DNA of 64,000 bases, taken from Leptasterias polaris (lineage: Eukaryota; Echinodermata; Asteroidea; Forcipulatida; Asteriidae). A program made the position numbers and the translations under genes. Each line of letters begins with the position of its first letter. Positions within the stretch are counted from its first letter, which is position 1. This document shows positions 1 through 11,500 of the stretch, piece after piece. Where the stretch lies: positions 4,836,001 through 4,900,000 of the forward strand of contig JAZGTN010000047.1 of the NCBI GenBank assembly GCA_037783415.1, given 5' to 3'. The notes under the pieces are model-generated. The model worked only from the letters and a program-made list of their open reading frames with translations, searched no databases and was not told where the DNA came from.

Positions 1-1742
1 TCCTTTGAATCTAGACCACTTTCATCTCCACCTATGGTCTGCTTCGATCCAACAACTGAAGATGAGATACAGCGACTAAGTCATGCAGCCTGGACCCTAT
101 TCCTACATGGTTCTTAAAGGAAAACATCCAAGACCTTCTTCCCATCATAACTGAGATAGTCAACTCGTCACTCTCATCTGGAATCCTCCCATCGACGGCA
201 AGAACTGCGGTCATTCGACCGCTTCTCAAAAAACCATCACTCGACAAGAACTGTCTCTCCAACTACAGACCAGTTGCCAATCTGAGCTTCCTTGGAAAGA
301 TTATTGAGAAAGTTGTTTGTCGTCGATTAATGGATCACATGACTGAAAACGATATGTATGAGCAATACCAATCAGCGTACAGACCTCTCCACAGCACCGA
401 AACCGCTCTTGTGAAGGTGAAAAATGACATAATGTTTGCTTTAGATAAAGGCCATGTAGCATTGCTGTTATCACTCGATCTCTCGGCAGCATTCGATACC
501 ATCGACTGGCAAATCTTGATCTCTCGTATGTCAAGTAGGATAGGAGTCGATGGCATTGCACTCCAGTGGTTCAAATCGTACGTTGAAGACTGGACCACCA
601 AAGTAGAAATAAATGGAAAGTCATCTCAACCCAGCAGGAGTTCCATAGGCCTTCCACAAGGATCTGTCTTCGGGCCGATTGGCTACACCATCTACACTCT
701 ACCTGTTGGAGACATCGCTCGTCATCATAATATATTCTACCACACTTATGCTGATGACATACAACTCTACATAACATTTGATCCCAAGAAGGCTTCCAGT
801 CTAGATGAAGCGCTAAAGTCACTTTCTTCTTGTGTGGTAGACATCAACACTTGGATGACACATAACAGACTAAAACTGAATGAAGAAAAGACTGAATTTC
901 TTGTAATTGGTTCTGTTCATAGCCTTCGTTGCCTTGGAAATGTTACTCTCAATATAGGTTCCACAGTTATTGTACCTTCTAAATCAGCCAGGAACCTTGG
1001 TGCTTACTTTGATTGTAATATGTCTATGTTAGAGCAAGTTAATCATTTATGTAGGTCTGTTAGGTTCCATCTAAAAAACATATCTCAAATTAGGAAGTAC
1101 ATAACTCAAGATATCTGTCATAGTGCTGTACGCTGTCATATCCTGTCCAGATTAGACTATTGCAACTGCCTTTTAACATCTGTTCCCCAGGCATACTTGA
1201 AGCGGCTGCAAAGTTTACAGAACTGGGCAGCTCGCATTATCTTTGAGCTAGATCGTTGTCATGACCCCAGTCCTCTACTTAAATCTCTCCACTGGCTTCC
1301 CGTAAAAGAAAGAATTCTCTTCAAAGTACTCTTGTTTGTTTTTAAAGCCTTCCATGACCAGACGCCATTATATATCAAGGATTGCTTTACATTTCATAAC
1401 CCATCTCGCCCTAATCTTCGCTCTTCTCGAGACCCATTTTTGCTTACCATTCCTAGGACCCGTAGCAAATCTGGCGATCGCACATTCACTGTAACTGCAT
1501 CCACAGAATGGAACAACATCCCTTCTTTCATTAAAGCCGCTAAATCCACAGACCAATTAAAAAAACTTCTGAAAACACATCTCTTCCCTGTTTAAGCTTT
1601 TCTCCTTTTCTCATTCTTTTCAAACATGGTGTATGTAGCTTTTCCGATAAGATTTTGTTATTTATTGTGCATTTCAGTTTTTGTAAGCGCTGTGATATAG
1701 TTTTCTATGGGGAGCGTCTCTAAATACCTGTTATTATTATTA
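1..1742 (+). mobile_element. Non-LTR retrotransposon (CR1/L2-like LINE), 3' part
   Basis: This is the 3' portion of a LINE that enters the window already inside its reverse transcriptase. The reverse transcriptase frame is followed by an untranslated tail of about 140 bp ending in a short TTA repeat at about 1731-1742, as expected for a non-LTR element 3' terminus. It lies in the last visible intron of the Zasp gene, on the opposite strand, directly against a piggyBac-like remnant. The conserved C-terminal block containing SLHWLPVKERI is typical of the CR1/L2 group; the exact clade is inference. Confidence 0.85.
87..1595 (+). pseudogene. LINE reverse transcriptase ORF, frameshifted at its left edge
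   Basis: The frame is open from about 87 to the stop at 1593-1595. The first methionine of the long open frame is at 330, but homologous-looking reverse transcriptase sequence (SLDPIPTWFLK, then NYRPVANLSFLGKIIEK) already precedes it. Catalytic motifs are visible: LSAAFDTIDW at about 480-509 with the first catalytic Asp, and YADDIQLY at 747-770 with the Asp pair. The C-terminal region carries SLHWLPVKERI and ends in KTHLFPV. Left of about 87 the frame is broken: the preceding codons continue in another frame and stop at 115-117. The copy is therefore a frameshifted, probably inactive ORF2. Such proteins reverse-transcribe element RNA at a nicked target. Confidence 0.8.
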
Positions 1743-2368
1743 GATGGGTAGCTTGTTTATCGAGCTTCACAATGGTGTGTATTGTATAGGGGGTCGCCAT
1801 TACGATATTCCGAGAAAAATTACATTGCATGCAGCAGTACTTCAGCAGATTTCACGCTTCCGTTTTCCCGACAAAAAATCACAATCATGGCTGTTCGTGA
1901 CCTGGAGGTTTTGGTTGAAATATTTGTCGTAAGTGACTCCGAATTGGACTTGGAAATATCTGAAGAAGAACCTAGTGAAGATTCAGATGAAACTCGTGAT
2001 GTTTCGTCGCCAGGCACGTTCAATTATGACAACTATCCTGACGATATACCGGTAGCTGGACCGAGCACGGCACCCGCTCAACGCTGTGGGCTTGGGTGTG
2101 GACCCGGCGGGCCTCGACCCATTCGTGCCGATCGAGGTGACAAAGGGCATAAAGATAATGTATACAAATTTGACATCATATAAAAGGTAATTTCATAAGC
2201 TACAAATTGTATGCATAAAGTTTTTCCACAAAAATATGTCTTCACATAGAAAATCAAGATTGAAAAAATGTGAACATTGCACGTTGCTTTTTTTGTGTGT
2301 GTGTGTGTGAAAAAATGCGGTACACAGCAGTGTGACCCCTATAAAAAATGCGGTATTGAAAGGGTTAA
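1743..2368 (+). mobile_element. piggyBac-like transposon remnant
   Basis: The right end reads, on the minus strand, TTAA followed by CCCTTTCAATACCGC, which looks like a piggyBac terminus (TTAA at 2365-2368). Near it are two AAAAAATGCGGTA-like direct repeats (about 2313 and 2344). An acidic open frame from 1887 to 2183 (99 codons, SDSELDLEISEEEP and then DDIPVAGPSTAP) resembles the acidic N-terminal tail of piggyBac transposases, but no catalytic domain follows. No left TTAA terminus is visible because the LINE tail abuts it. I infer a truncated, non-autonomous copy. Confidence 0.5.
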
Positions 2369-2466
2369 TGGGTTTTAGCTTAACAGAAATTTTGATTGAG
2401 TCAGTGACATAGAGGTGAAGTTCATAAAGAAAGAGTTGTGATATTTGAAGAGGGTTCTATCGTTAC

Positions 2467-2588
2467 CGGATTAGAGCAATTGAAGCAAGTTGAATGCCAC
2501 TGTTTCTTCAGTGCCTCCACCCACGCATCACCTGGTTCCACTGGGTAGTTACATCCAGCACAGCGTACAGAGAACAACGCCTGGTAGT
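2467..2588 (-). CDS. Zasp exon 17: first half of LIM4
   Basis: Encodes residues 670-710. It follows acceptor TTTACAG and completes the Asp of the LIM3 ligand set across the junction (YCKK-D-Y). LIM4 ligands seen are C679, C682, H701, C704 and C707. The only GT donor nearby is GTAACG at 2466-2461, after codon CCG. This leaves Pro710 where the next zinc Cys is expected, so the exon end is uncertain. Reading through instead meets a stop at 2422-2424. The rest of LIM4 is not found in the window. Confidence 0.8.
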
Positions 2589-5500
2589 CTGTAAACAGGG
2601 AGAACAAAATCATACAAACTTATACTTGGTTATTGTGGCCGAGCGGTTAAGAGCAACAGACTCAAGCTCTGGTGTTTCTGACCAGCAGAGTGTGGGTTTG
2701 AGTCCCAGTCTTGACACTTGTGTCCTTAAGCAACACACTTTACCATTATTGCTTCATCCTTTGGATGGGACGTAAGGCCGTAGTTCCTGTGTGTTGTGTA
2801 AGGCACGCAAAATAACCCAGTTACACTTATCGCTAAGAGAAGGGATTTGCCCCGGTGTCTCTGGCAGTGGCTGCTGAATGTGCTTTTTAAAACCTGTTTT
2901 AAAATGTTTTTGTTCAAGTGCCTTAGGTACCTTATTGGTAAATACGTACGACTATGAACTTTGTGCCCAAAGACCATTGATTCACAACTAAACATTTTGC
3001 AAGCCAGTAATAGGTTACCAGTCAAAACACCATGTCATAGCATCTGTTTGCGACTGGTCTCCTGCTTGTTTATCCTCAGCAGAATTATTTAAAGCAATAT
3101 TTTTTGCCAAGGAAACCTTTCGAAATTCTTCCCTGTCGCAACTTTGTTCTTACCCTTCTTGCAGTAGGGTTTACCCTCACTGATGTGGAACGCAGTTCCG
3201 GTTATTGGCTCGTTGCAATGGTGGCAAAGGAAACAATCCTGGTGGTAGGAGTTCCCCATTGCTTGGACGCATCCCTGAGAAAGAGATAGAAACACCAAGA
3301 TATAACTTTAAGATGAGAAAGGTTTAAAAGAGTCGGTAAAACCTTAGTGTCTGCAAGCTGTGATTTTCAGTTTGTTTTGTAATTTCATTTTTCATTTTCA
3401 TTAGGCCCAGCCACTTCATTTTTTGCCAAAACACAACCTTGACAGTGTTCTCAAAAGTCTGACGAAAATCTTACATAAGTTTGGTTAGAACAAAGACAAA
3501 TTTCTTAAAATTCAACCACAAAATGTGAAAATTTGCAATAATTTGGATTGGTGGGCACTAAAAAGCCTCAAGGTCACATATCAAACACTAAGGCCCCAAG
3601 TCTCACCCCATAGAGGTGTTCCTCTTGCAGATACAACCCTTTGAAGCCAATGTAGGCACAGTATAAACAATAAATCCACTCATAACCAGTCAATATCTGT
3701 TGCCACTAAAATCCCCTGCAAGGGCACATATCAAACACTAATGCCCTCTTATAGTCTCACCCCATAGGATTAGGAGGTGCTCCTCTTGCAGATGTTACAC
3801 TTTGAAGCACAATGTAGGCACAGTATGAACAATAAATCCCTCATAACCAGTCAATATCCATGTTCACTACAATCCCCTGCAAGGGCACATATCAAACACT
3901 AAGGCCCTCTTATAGTCTCACCCCATAGGAGGTGTTCCTCTTGCAGATGTTACACTTTGAAGCACAATGTAGGCACAGTATGAACAATAAATCCCTCATA
4001 ACCAGTCAATATCCATGGTCAATAATATCCCCCACAAGGGCACATATCAAACACTAAGGCCCTCTTATAGTTTCACCCCATAGGAGGTGTTCCTCTTGCA
4101 GATGTTACACTTTGAAGGACAATGTAGGCACAATATAAACACTAAATCCACTAAAATCCCCCTCTAGGGCTCATATCAAACACTAATGCCCTCGTATATT
4201 CTCACCCCTTGGGAGATGCTCCTATGGCAGATGGCACACTTTGGAGCATACAGACTGTTAAAGTCTTTCTCGCAGTAGACTTTACCATTCTGCTCCATGA
4301 AGCCCTGATTAGATAGGTTCTCATGGCAGTGGCAGCAGACGAAATGCTCCGGATGCCAGTTGCGGCCTACGGCAGAGACGAATGCGCCCCTGGTGAGGAA
4401 GATTTAATCATCATTATTTTGAAAGGGAATTATACAGGATTGGTAACTTGTAATGATAAAAAACATATTTGTTAAATTTTAGTTACACTGATCATGAAAG
4501 TTCATACTAAACAGTTTTTTCTGTGAAATATTTCTCTCTGAAATGAAATCATATAATGAGCGAGTATACTTCGGAGGAGGTTTCTGCACAGTACAGGAAG
4601 ATGATGAAGATGAAAACTGTATTTTAAAACCTATTATTGTAACATGAGTATTCCCTGTATGAAGATCTTACCTGATGATGCTGTCACATCCATCACACAT
4701 AGGAGTACGTTGAGCTGATGAGCCGCCGCCGCCGCCGCCCCCACCTGCTGGCGTCGGGGCGTGCTGCCTGGGCTGGTTGGCCATGGGAGCGCGACTATGC
4801 TGAGGCGCTCTGGAAAACGTTGGAGGCGGAGGAGGTGGGCCTACAAGGTAGGAGGGATTAGATTCATACAGATATTGAAACGACAAGGACTGTGAGTGGA
4901 ATGCAACTGTTGCTGCCAGCTCTACCTAAGGAAGGATTCACACTGGCAGGAAATGACACACCTAGAGTTAATGGTTTACTCACTGTGGTGAATGCTAGGC
5001 AACTGTTAAGAGATTACATCGTGGATTATAGCAACATGTCCTGACTTTATTGCACTTGTCTTCATTGTAATCTAGTGGCCCTGGGGTCAACCAAAGTATC
5101 AATCTCCGACCTATTGTAAACAGGCTGAGAATAATGAGTTGTATACAGCCACAAAGTCAATACAAAGTGAGGACTAGGAAGTTATGTCTTTTCTTTGTTA
5201 TTTAAAGTGGACACAAGGTTTGTCAGGAAACTATGTACTGTATCTTTCTGTTTCAGGCCTCAGCCCAATTTCATAAAGCTGTTTAGCAGAAAATACTGCT
5301 TTGCAAATTTCTTTGCTAAGCGAAAAATTAGAGGGGCACAAGTTGCAACAATGTAAACTTTTGTGGGGATATTTTATTGATACTAGGCTACTATACAATA
5401 CAGGGTTGAGAAACAGGCAATGTCTGCTTAGTGTACCTTGCTGCTGTAACTCGGTTGGGATGGGGTTCTGGTGGGGGTGGTAGAACCTGCTGCAGGTGGG

Positions 5501-8500
5501 TAAGAGGGTGCCGATGATAGGGTGACAGTACTCTTTGAGCAACTAGAGTACTGGTTAGGTACAATCTGACTATGTGTCTGTTTGTTGTGACTGGGTTGAG
5601 ATTGGGTTCCATTGTGGGTCAGGGATGGTTGCAAAGAGGTTGAGTGAGGTGAAGGGGAGGGGGGGGGGATTACAGAGCTAGAATTCTCTTACCTGGGGCA
5701 CGTGGTGGTTGGTTCATGGCGCGGGGTACAGGGTTGCTACGTGCTTGAGTAGCAATCTGACTTGGAGTCTGCTTGCTGTGAACATAAAAATGGGAGGAAA
5801 AATTCAAGAAAAATTAGTTAATTTAGTATCATTGATATTGCTCTTAGAAAAAGTTTCTCTTAAAAATGTTTTGGTTAGAAAATTCCAAAGCTGGTTCCTG
5901 AAAATGATGTGGGTAACGGAAACCACATTTATGTTTTTCAAAGTAGATTCACTAAAAAGGTACGAGAACCATTCTTTTAAAAACCTTAAAGGCTCAGATT
6001 ATTTCAAGACAAAACTTGCCGTTTTTATAAATTTGTGGAAGAATGGGTGCCATTACACAGTTAGTACCGGTAGTCGCTTTGGCCTTGGAAACCTTGACCA
6101 AGCAAGTCTTGTATGTAAAGGAATGTTAGGAACCCCTACAGGCTTTGGCTCAATTTCAAGTAAGATTGATCTTACGTGTGAATCAAATTAAATTTTGTGA
6201 TGCACTCGTTTTCCCAATAGATAAAGTCCTTATAAAAGTGGGGGAGAATTACTAAACTCTGAGCTCACGTTAAAATGGTGTAAAATGCAATTTTATTTGA
6301 TACTCTTTCAGAGTGTAATTTGAAACATGACGTCATTGGACAGCAAAAACAAATGGGTCGGTACATTCCAAAGAAAATGTTTTGCCAGTACAAAGGTCAA
6401 ATTCAATGCCTTTTTGATTGAATGTCATCAACATTCAGAAATGAACTAAACATTCTCTGTACAAAAATATGACATCATCGAACATAATTACGAATTTGGT
6501 TCGTCCTAAATAAACAGAAGTCATGCAGCAAGTAAACTTTTTAAACAATAACAAGAGATCGCAAAAAAGTTGTACACAATCTGCAAATCTGAAATTTAAA
6601 ATGAGTTAAAATGTTTGAATTGACGCACAAATGGTAAGTCACAATCACAAAAGAAAACAAAGTATAGATATATACACACACACACAATTTTACCACTGAA
6701 AAATAAAAAAATATGGAACAAAACACAACTATCTAAACTACAAGTTGTAATATTTGATAACATAAACGTACAGTGCAAACACTATCAAACTAAAAAAACA
6801 TAAAACAAATACAATCTTAAATTTTTACTTTTAACTTTGACAAATAAAGTTAAAAGGATAGAAAACAGAAACCAAAATACAAAGGACTAAGTTGCAAACG
6901 AAGTATCATAAATTCATCCTTAAATCTGATTTAATTTATATAATACAAATAAAGGATTAATACTTCAAATTCTTGCATCACAAATAAGTTTTTGCCTTTC
7001 ACCGTCATTCTTTACTAATCGGAATACATTTAACGTTTTGTTACAGTGGACAAAAACTCTGACCAAGCACCTTGGGCAAGACACCTACTACATTGGTTGT
7101 GGGTTCCATCCCTGCCTTAGTTTTTTGTTCATTTTAAAATCACTGAATGAATGAGTTTCCCAATTTGGGTAAACATTTAACCTATTTGGAACCCTCTTCA
7201 CCCAATGGGGATATTGATGTTACCCAATCGGTAGCTGCAGTGATGGCTTCTGCCTCAGTCACTGTCAAACAAACTCTCCCAGTTGGGACATACTTATACC
7301 CCGATCGGAACCCTCTTCACCTGATGAAGGTATCAATATCCCTATTCAGGGAACACTCAATAACAAATGGTGGTGAAAGGCAAAAATGAAAACATTTAAC
7401 GATCAAAAGGCTGCTGGCCACAGACATTCCATATTATACATTGATAAACAATGACAATATTATCGATAAATAACGATAAGTAGTCGCAGAAACTGTGTTA
7501 ATTACCCAGCGGAACTGGGCAGGAACATCACCTTCACCCCGTCATCAGGAGCGCTGCGGTAAAAAAGTGAGTAGTAAGAAAAAGAAAAACAAACACACCG
7601 TGAAATATATTAACAGTCAGTGGATCAAGAGGGAAGGGTAAATGGGAGGGGAGGTTGGTGGGTAGGGGTGAGGGGGTCAAGGGTAGGGGTGAGGGGGTCA
7701 AGGGTGGGCCTGAATGGAAAAGATATTTAGAGGGCAGGTAGCTAATGTTATGAATGATGGGCGGGTTGTGGGGACGGAGGGTCAGAGGAGAGGGACAGGA
7801 GGAACAGTGGGAGGGGCCAGGGAGATTGGGGGAGGGGCCAGGAATCTTTTGCTTGTGATTAGGTTTAGAGACAGCAAAGTGAAGTGTGGGTGAGGAGGTG
7901 GGTTTAGAGACAGCAAAGTGAAGTGTGGGTGAGGAGGTGAGTTTAGAGACAGCAAAGTGAAGTGTGGGTGAGGAGGTGGGTGGGTGAGGAGGTGGGTGGG
8001 TGAGGAGGTGGGTGGGGAAACTTGTTGGTTTGTGGGCGGATGGGTATTAAGAGAAGATTCGTGTGTTAAGAAATGGATGGAAGGATTTGGCGTGAATGAT
8101 CCAGAGAGGGTTGGAGGTTCAGTTGGTTGTGGATGGAAGGCTTGTGGTGGTAAGGTTGTAGGGTCGACAGTTGGCTGAGCGGGTGAGATTGGATAAAGGA
8201 CTAAGACCAGCTGCTAGTTACTACTTATCTGTTTGGAGCAGTTTCGCGTCTTGTTTGTTCAATCAAGAGTGGCACAGTGTGTGAATTGAAAAGATTGATT
8301 GCCTTTTATAAACTGTTCTCTGTTAGAGCTAGGCCGAGCACACCACTAAACATCCTCGACTTTTATTTAGACTAATCACTTCTACTGCCGTAGGGTGCCA
8401 GACTAGGTTAAGTGATTATATTCACTGAGACGGTTTATCGTAAAAGTCAAAGCTTGCGTTCAGACACAACGTAATGGTAGTTTTATTAATCAGAGTTGAC

Positions 8501-11500
8501 ATTTATAGAGCAGGCTCAAGACTTTCATTGCCTGGAGCTGAGATTTGATGATATTTGCTTGTGTTTCCTACCAGTGTTTTTCCATCAATCTAACCCCTAC
8601 TTCTTAAGGAAAAAAAACCCTTCAAAATTATGTTGCTTTCAGTAGAATGCATTTGTTGTACTTTGCTAATTTGTATTTATGTATTTCTTATTTCAGGTCT
8701 CACTGGTCTCTAATGGGTACCAGCAAATAGCCCCAATTTCACAAATGGAAACAATATTTTTCTGATCAAAATTTAGGAGAGATAATTTCCACATAGTCAA
8801 TTTTGCAACTGACAATATAATGAACCCCTTGAAGATCTTCTTGGTAAAATTACAGAAAACACAAAAGTCAGAAAACTGATTTTCGTTGATATATGTATGT
8901 CAACATGAAGAGAAAAATTATACAAAAAGTTTAACTGGGAGTGAATAACATTTGTAAGACATCTTGCTTTTCAAGAAAATCTGATAGACTTCGCTGTTTA
9001 CACTTGATTATTTTGGGAACATGTTTCTATTTTTGCGGTAATGTTCGTCTCCGAGGTATATATCCGTATCGACAGATCTAGATCTTGATATTATGTGCTG
9101 GCAGCTGATTCTGATCATGATGTACAGGAAATATAAACCTCAAATATTCACATCACATTTTGTTTGACTTGATTTGACATGAATGGTCAGACGTGACGTT
9201 GGGCACCTATTACATCAAGGTTTGAGGTTACAATTCTATGGAAGCCAGACAGGCTCATGAGAATGTCACTCCCAACACATACAAGCGAACAGCATTTTTG
9301 TTTTTTATAAAGTATGGCATTTTCTGACTTTTATCTTATTTTTAGGGGGAAGATAGAATAACAAAAGAGAAATCTTGAATCTTAGTGTCTGCTCTTAAAA
9401 AGAAGAAGTGATTTCTTGTATGATTGCTTTTTGGGAAAAGGGAGAAATCTAGGATATGGGAAGGGGATAAAATTATGATGGAAAAAGAGAAGGTTTGGAT
9501 GGAAAGGTGAAATAGGAAAAGTTATGATGAGAAATAACAGGTTCTGGTTAAAAAGGAAGAGGGCAAGGGGAGGAAAACGTGAATAGCAATACTGATTGAA
9601 TAAAAGAGTAGCAATAGTGTTTACTCCAGAGCAAATGAAAAACCCAGACAAGAAATTAAGATGGTTTTCACATCTATGTTAGAATGGGAAACTCTCCCCA
9701 AAAATTATACAGCACAATTGTCCAATCAAACACAAAATAAACAACCAATCAGATTTATTGAATTGTCTTTTTGCATCGAGCCTGCCATGTTTTTTAAGGG
9801 CAGAGTGTATCAAGAACTATTTTTTATTTTTTTTTTAAACTTCACACAAACTACTGGTTTTGTTCCAGTAATCGGTCCCAATTATTTCCCCATGTTCTAT
9901 TGATTGGGGGTTGCTTGATGACTGGGAGGGGCCAGGGAGTTGTTAGTGCATAGATGAAGGTAGGAGTTTATTGCGATGGAGAGAACACAATTACTTCAAA
10001 CACTAAACACAATTCACAGATTATCTTCAAAAAGCTGGATTCAAACCCAGCTCATTAATTCAAAATGGCACATCAAAATTTTCAATTCAAATGGAATTCA
10101 CAAAAATATTAGTAAACAAAATTAGCGAAGAGTAAGGCTACGGCAATTAATATAAATGAGGTTAGTTTGAGTAACTTCAAGTGGATATGAAGGCAAATGC
10201 TCAGACAAATAATGTTTAAGAAAAGGTTACATTTATCGTGAGATTTTCGAATCAAATATTTTCTGACATTTAAAAGCAAATCATGAAATCTGAAAGCTAG
10301 TAGAAAGTTAATATTACGCATGTTTTCAGTCAGAAAAAAAAAAGAGACGCAACCACAAAAACAAAGTTTGTCAATCATAATAGACAAAATTATTTTAAAA
10401 CTTATTGAAAAGATGGGGTTGGAGTATCAGCATACACCCAGATACTTGGAACTCAATTTTTGTTCTTATCTTTTAAAAGGCAAACACTTTTTTGTTCAAA
10501 CCCAAAATCTCTGAAGTGTTTGTGAAAACGTCTCATACTTTTGCCACTGAAATGCTTCCAAATTAGTGAAGGAATGGATACAGATTTCATGCAGTTTGCT
10601 AGTCTAGTTCATAAGCTTAGTTTGTAAGTACAGAGACAGAATGTAATTCAAAGTTACTTTATGTGGTAAAGTGACAACACAACTTTATGTGGTAAAGTGA
10701 CAACACAACTTTATGTGGTAAAGTGACAACACAACTTTATGTGGTAAACAACAGTTAAGAACACAAGATAAACATGCTCAATGGACACTAACAGAAACAA
10801 ATGTCTAGAAATTAATAATCTTAGACTAGTTAGAGAAGTGATTAAGCTATTTTACAGAACTGGGCTCGATTTCACAAAGAGTTAAGATTGATCGTAACTG
10901 CAAATCCATCGCAATTGCTTAGCAAAGAGTGACGTCACAATACAAATCACTATGGTAATACTGTCAACTCATCTTAAGATGAATCTTAGTGCTTTGTGAA
11001 ATCGACCCCTGGTATGATAATGATGGTTACACCATTAGTTATGCTAGTTACAGTGTTGGTGACGCTAGTTACACATTGGTAATGCCAGTTGCAGCATTGG
11101 CGATGCTGGTTACAGCATTGGTAATGCTAGTTACAGCATTAAAGTATTGGTTATGGAAGTTACACTATTGCTAAGGATAGTTTACAGCATTGGTAACACA
11201 AGTTACCACATTGGTTTATCTAGTTACTACATTAGCTGATTGGTAACACTACATGTACACACATACCTGTGCATGTAGTTGATGAACTGGTGATGCTAGT
11301 TAAAGCATTGATAAAACATGTAACCGCATTGATGCTAGTTACTTGTATATCACTGGTAATGCTAGTTACAGCATTGGTAATGTTATAAAGTATTTTAACA
11401 GTAGAGAACAACATTGGAAATATTGCATTGGTAATAGTATTTTTGATGCTATTTATGGTATTGGTTATACTAGTTACCCATGTAGCCCTCTCCACCCAGT

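Noticed and set aside
2637..2722. tRNA-Leu-like sequence
   Set aside because: A and B boxes are present but the stems do not close and a SINE body follows; called as a SINE head.
5709..6191. 160-codon plus-strand open frame
   Set aside because: Starts antisense to Zasp exon 13, AT-rich composition, no motif or splice support.
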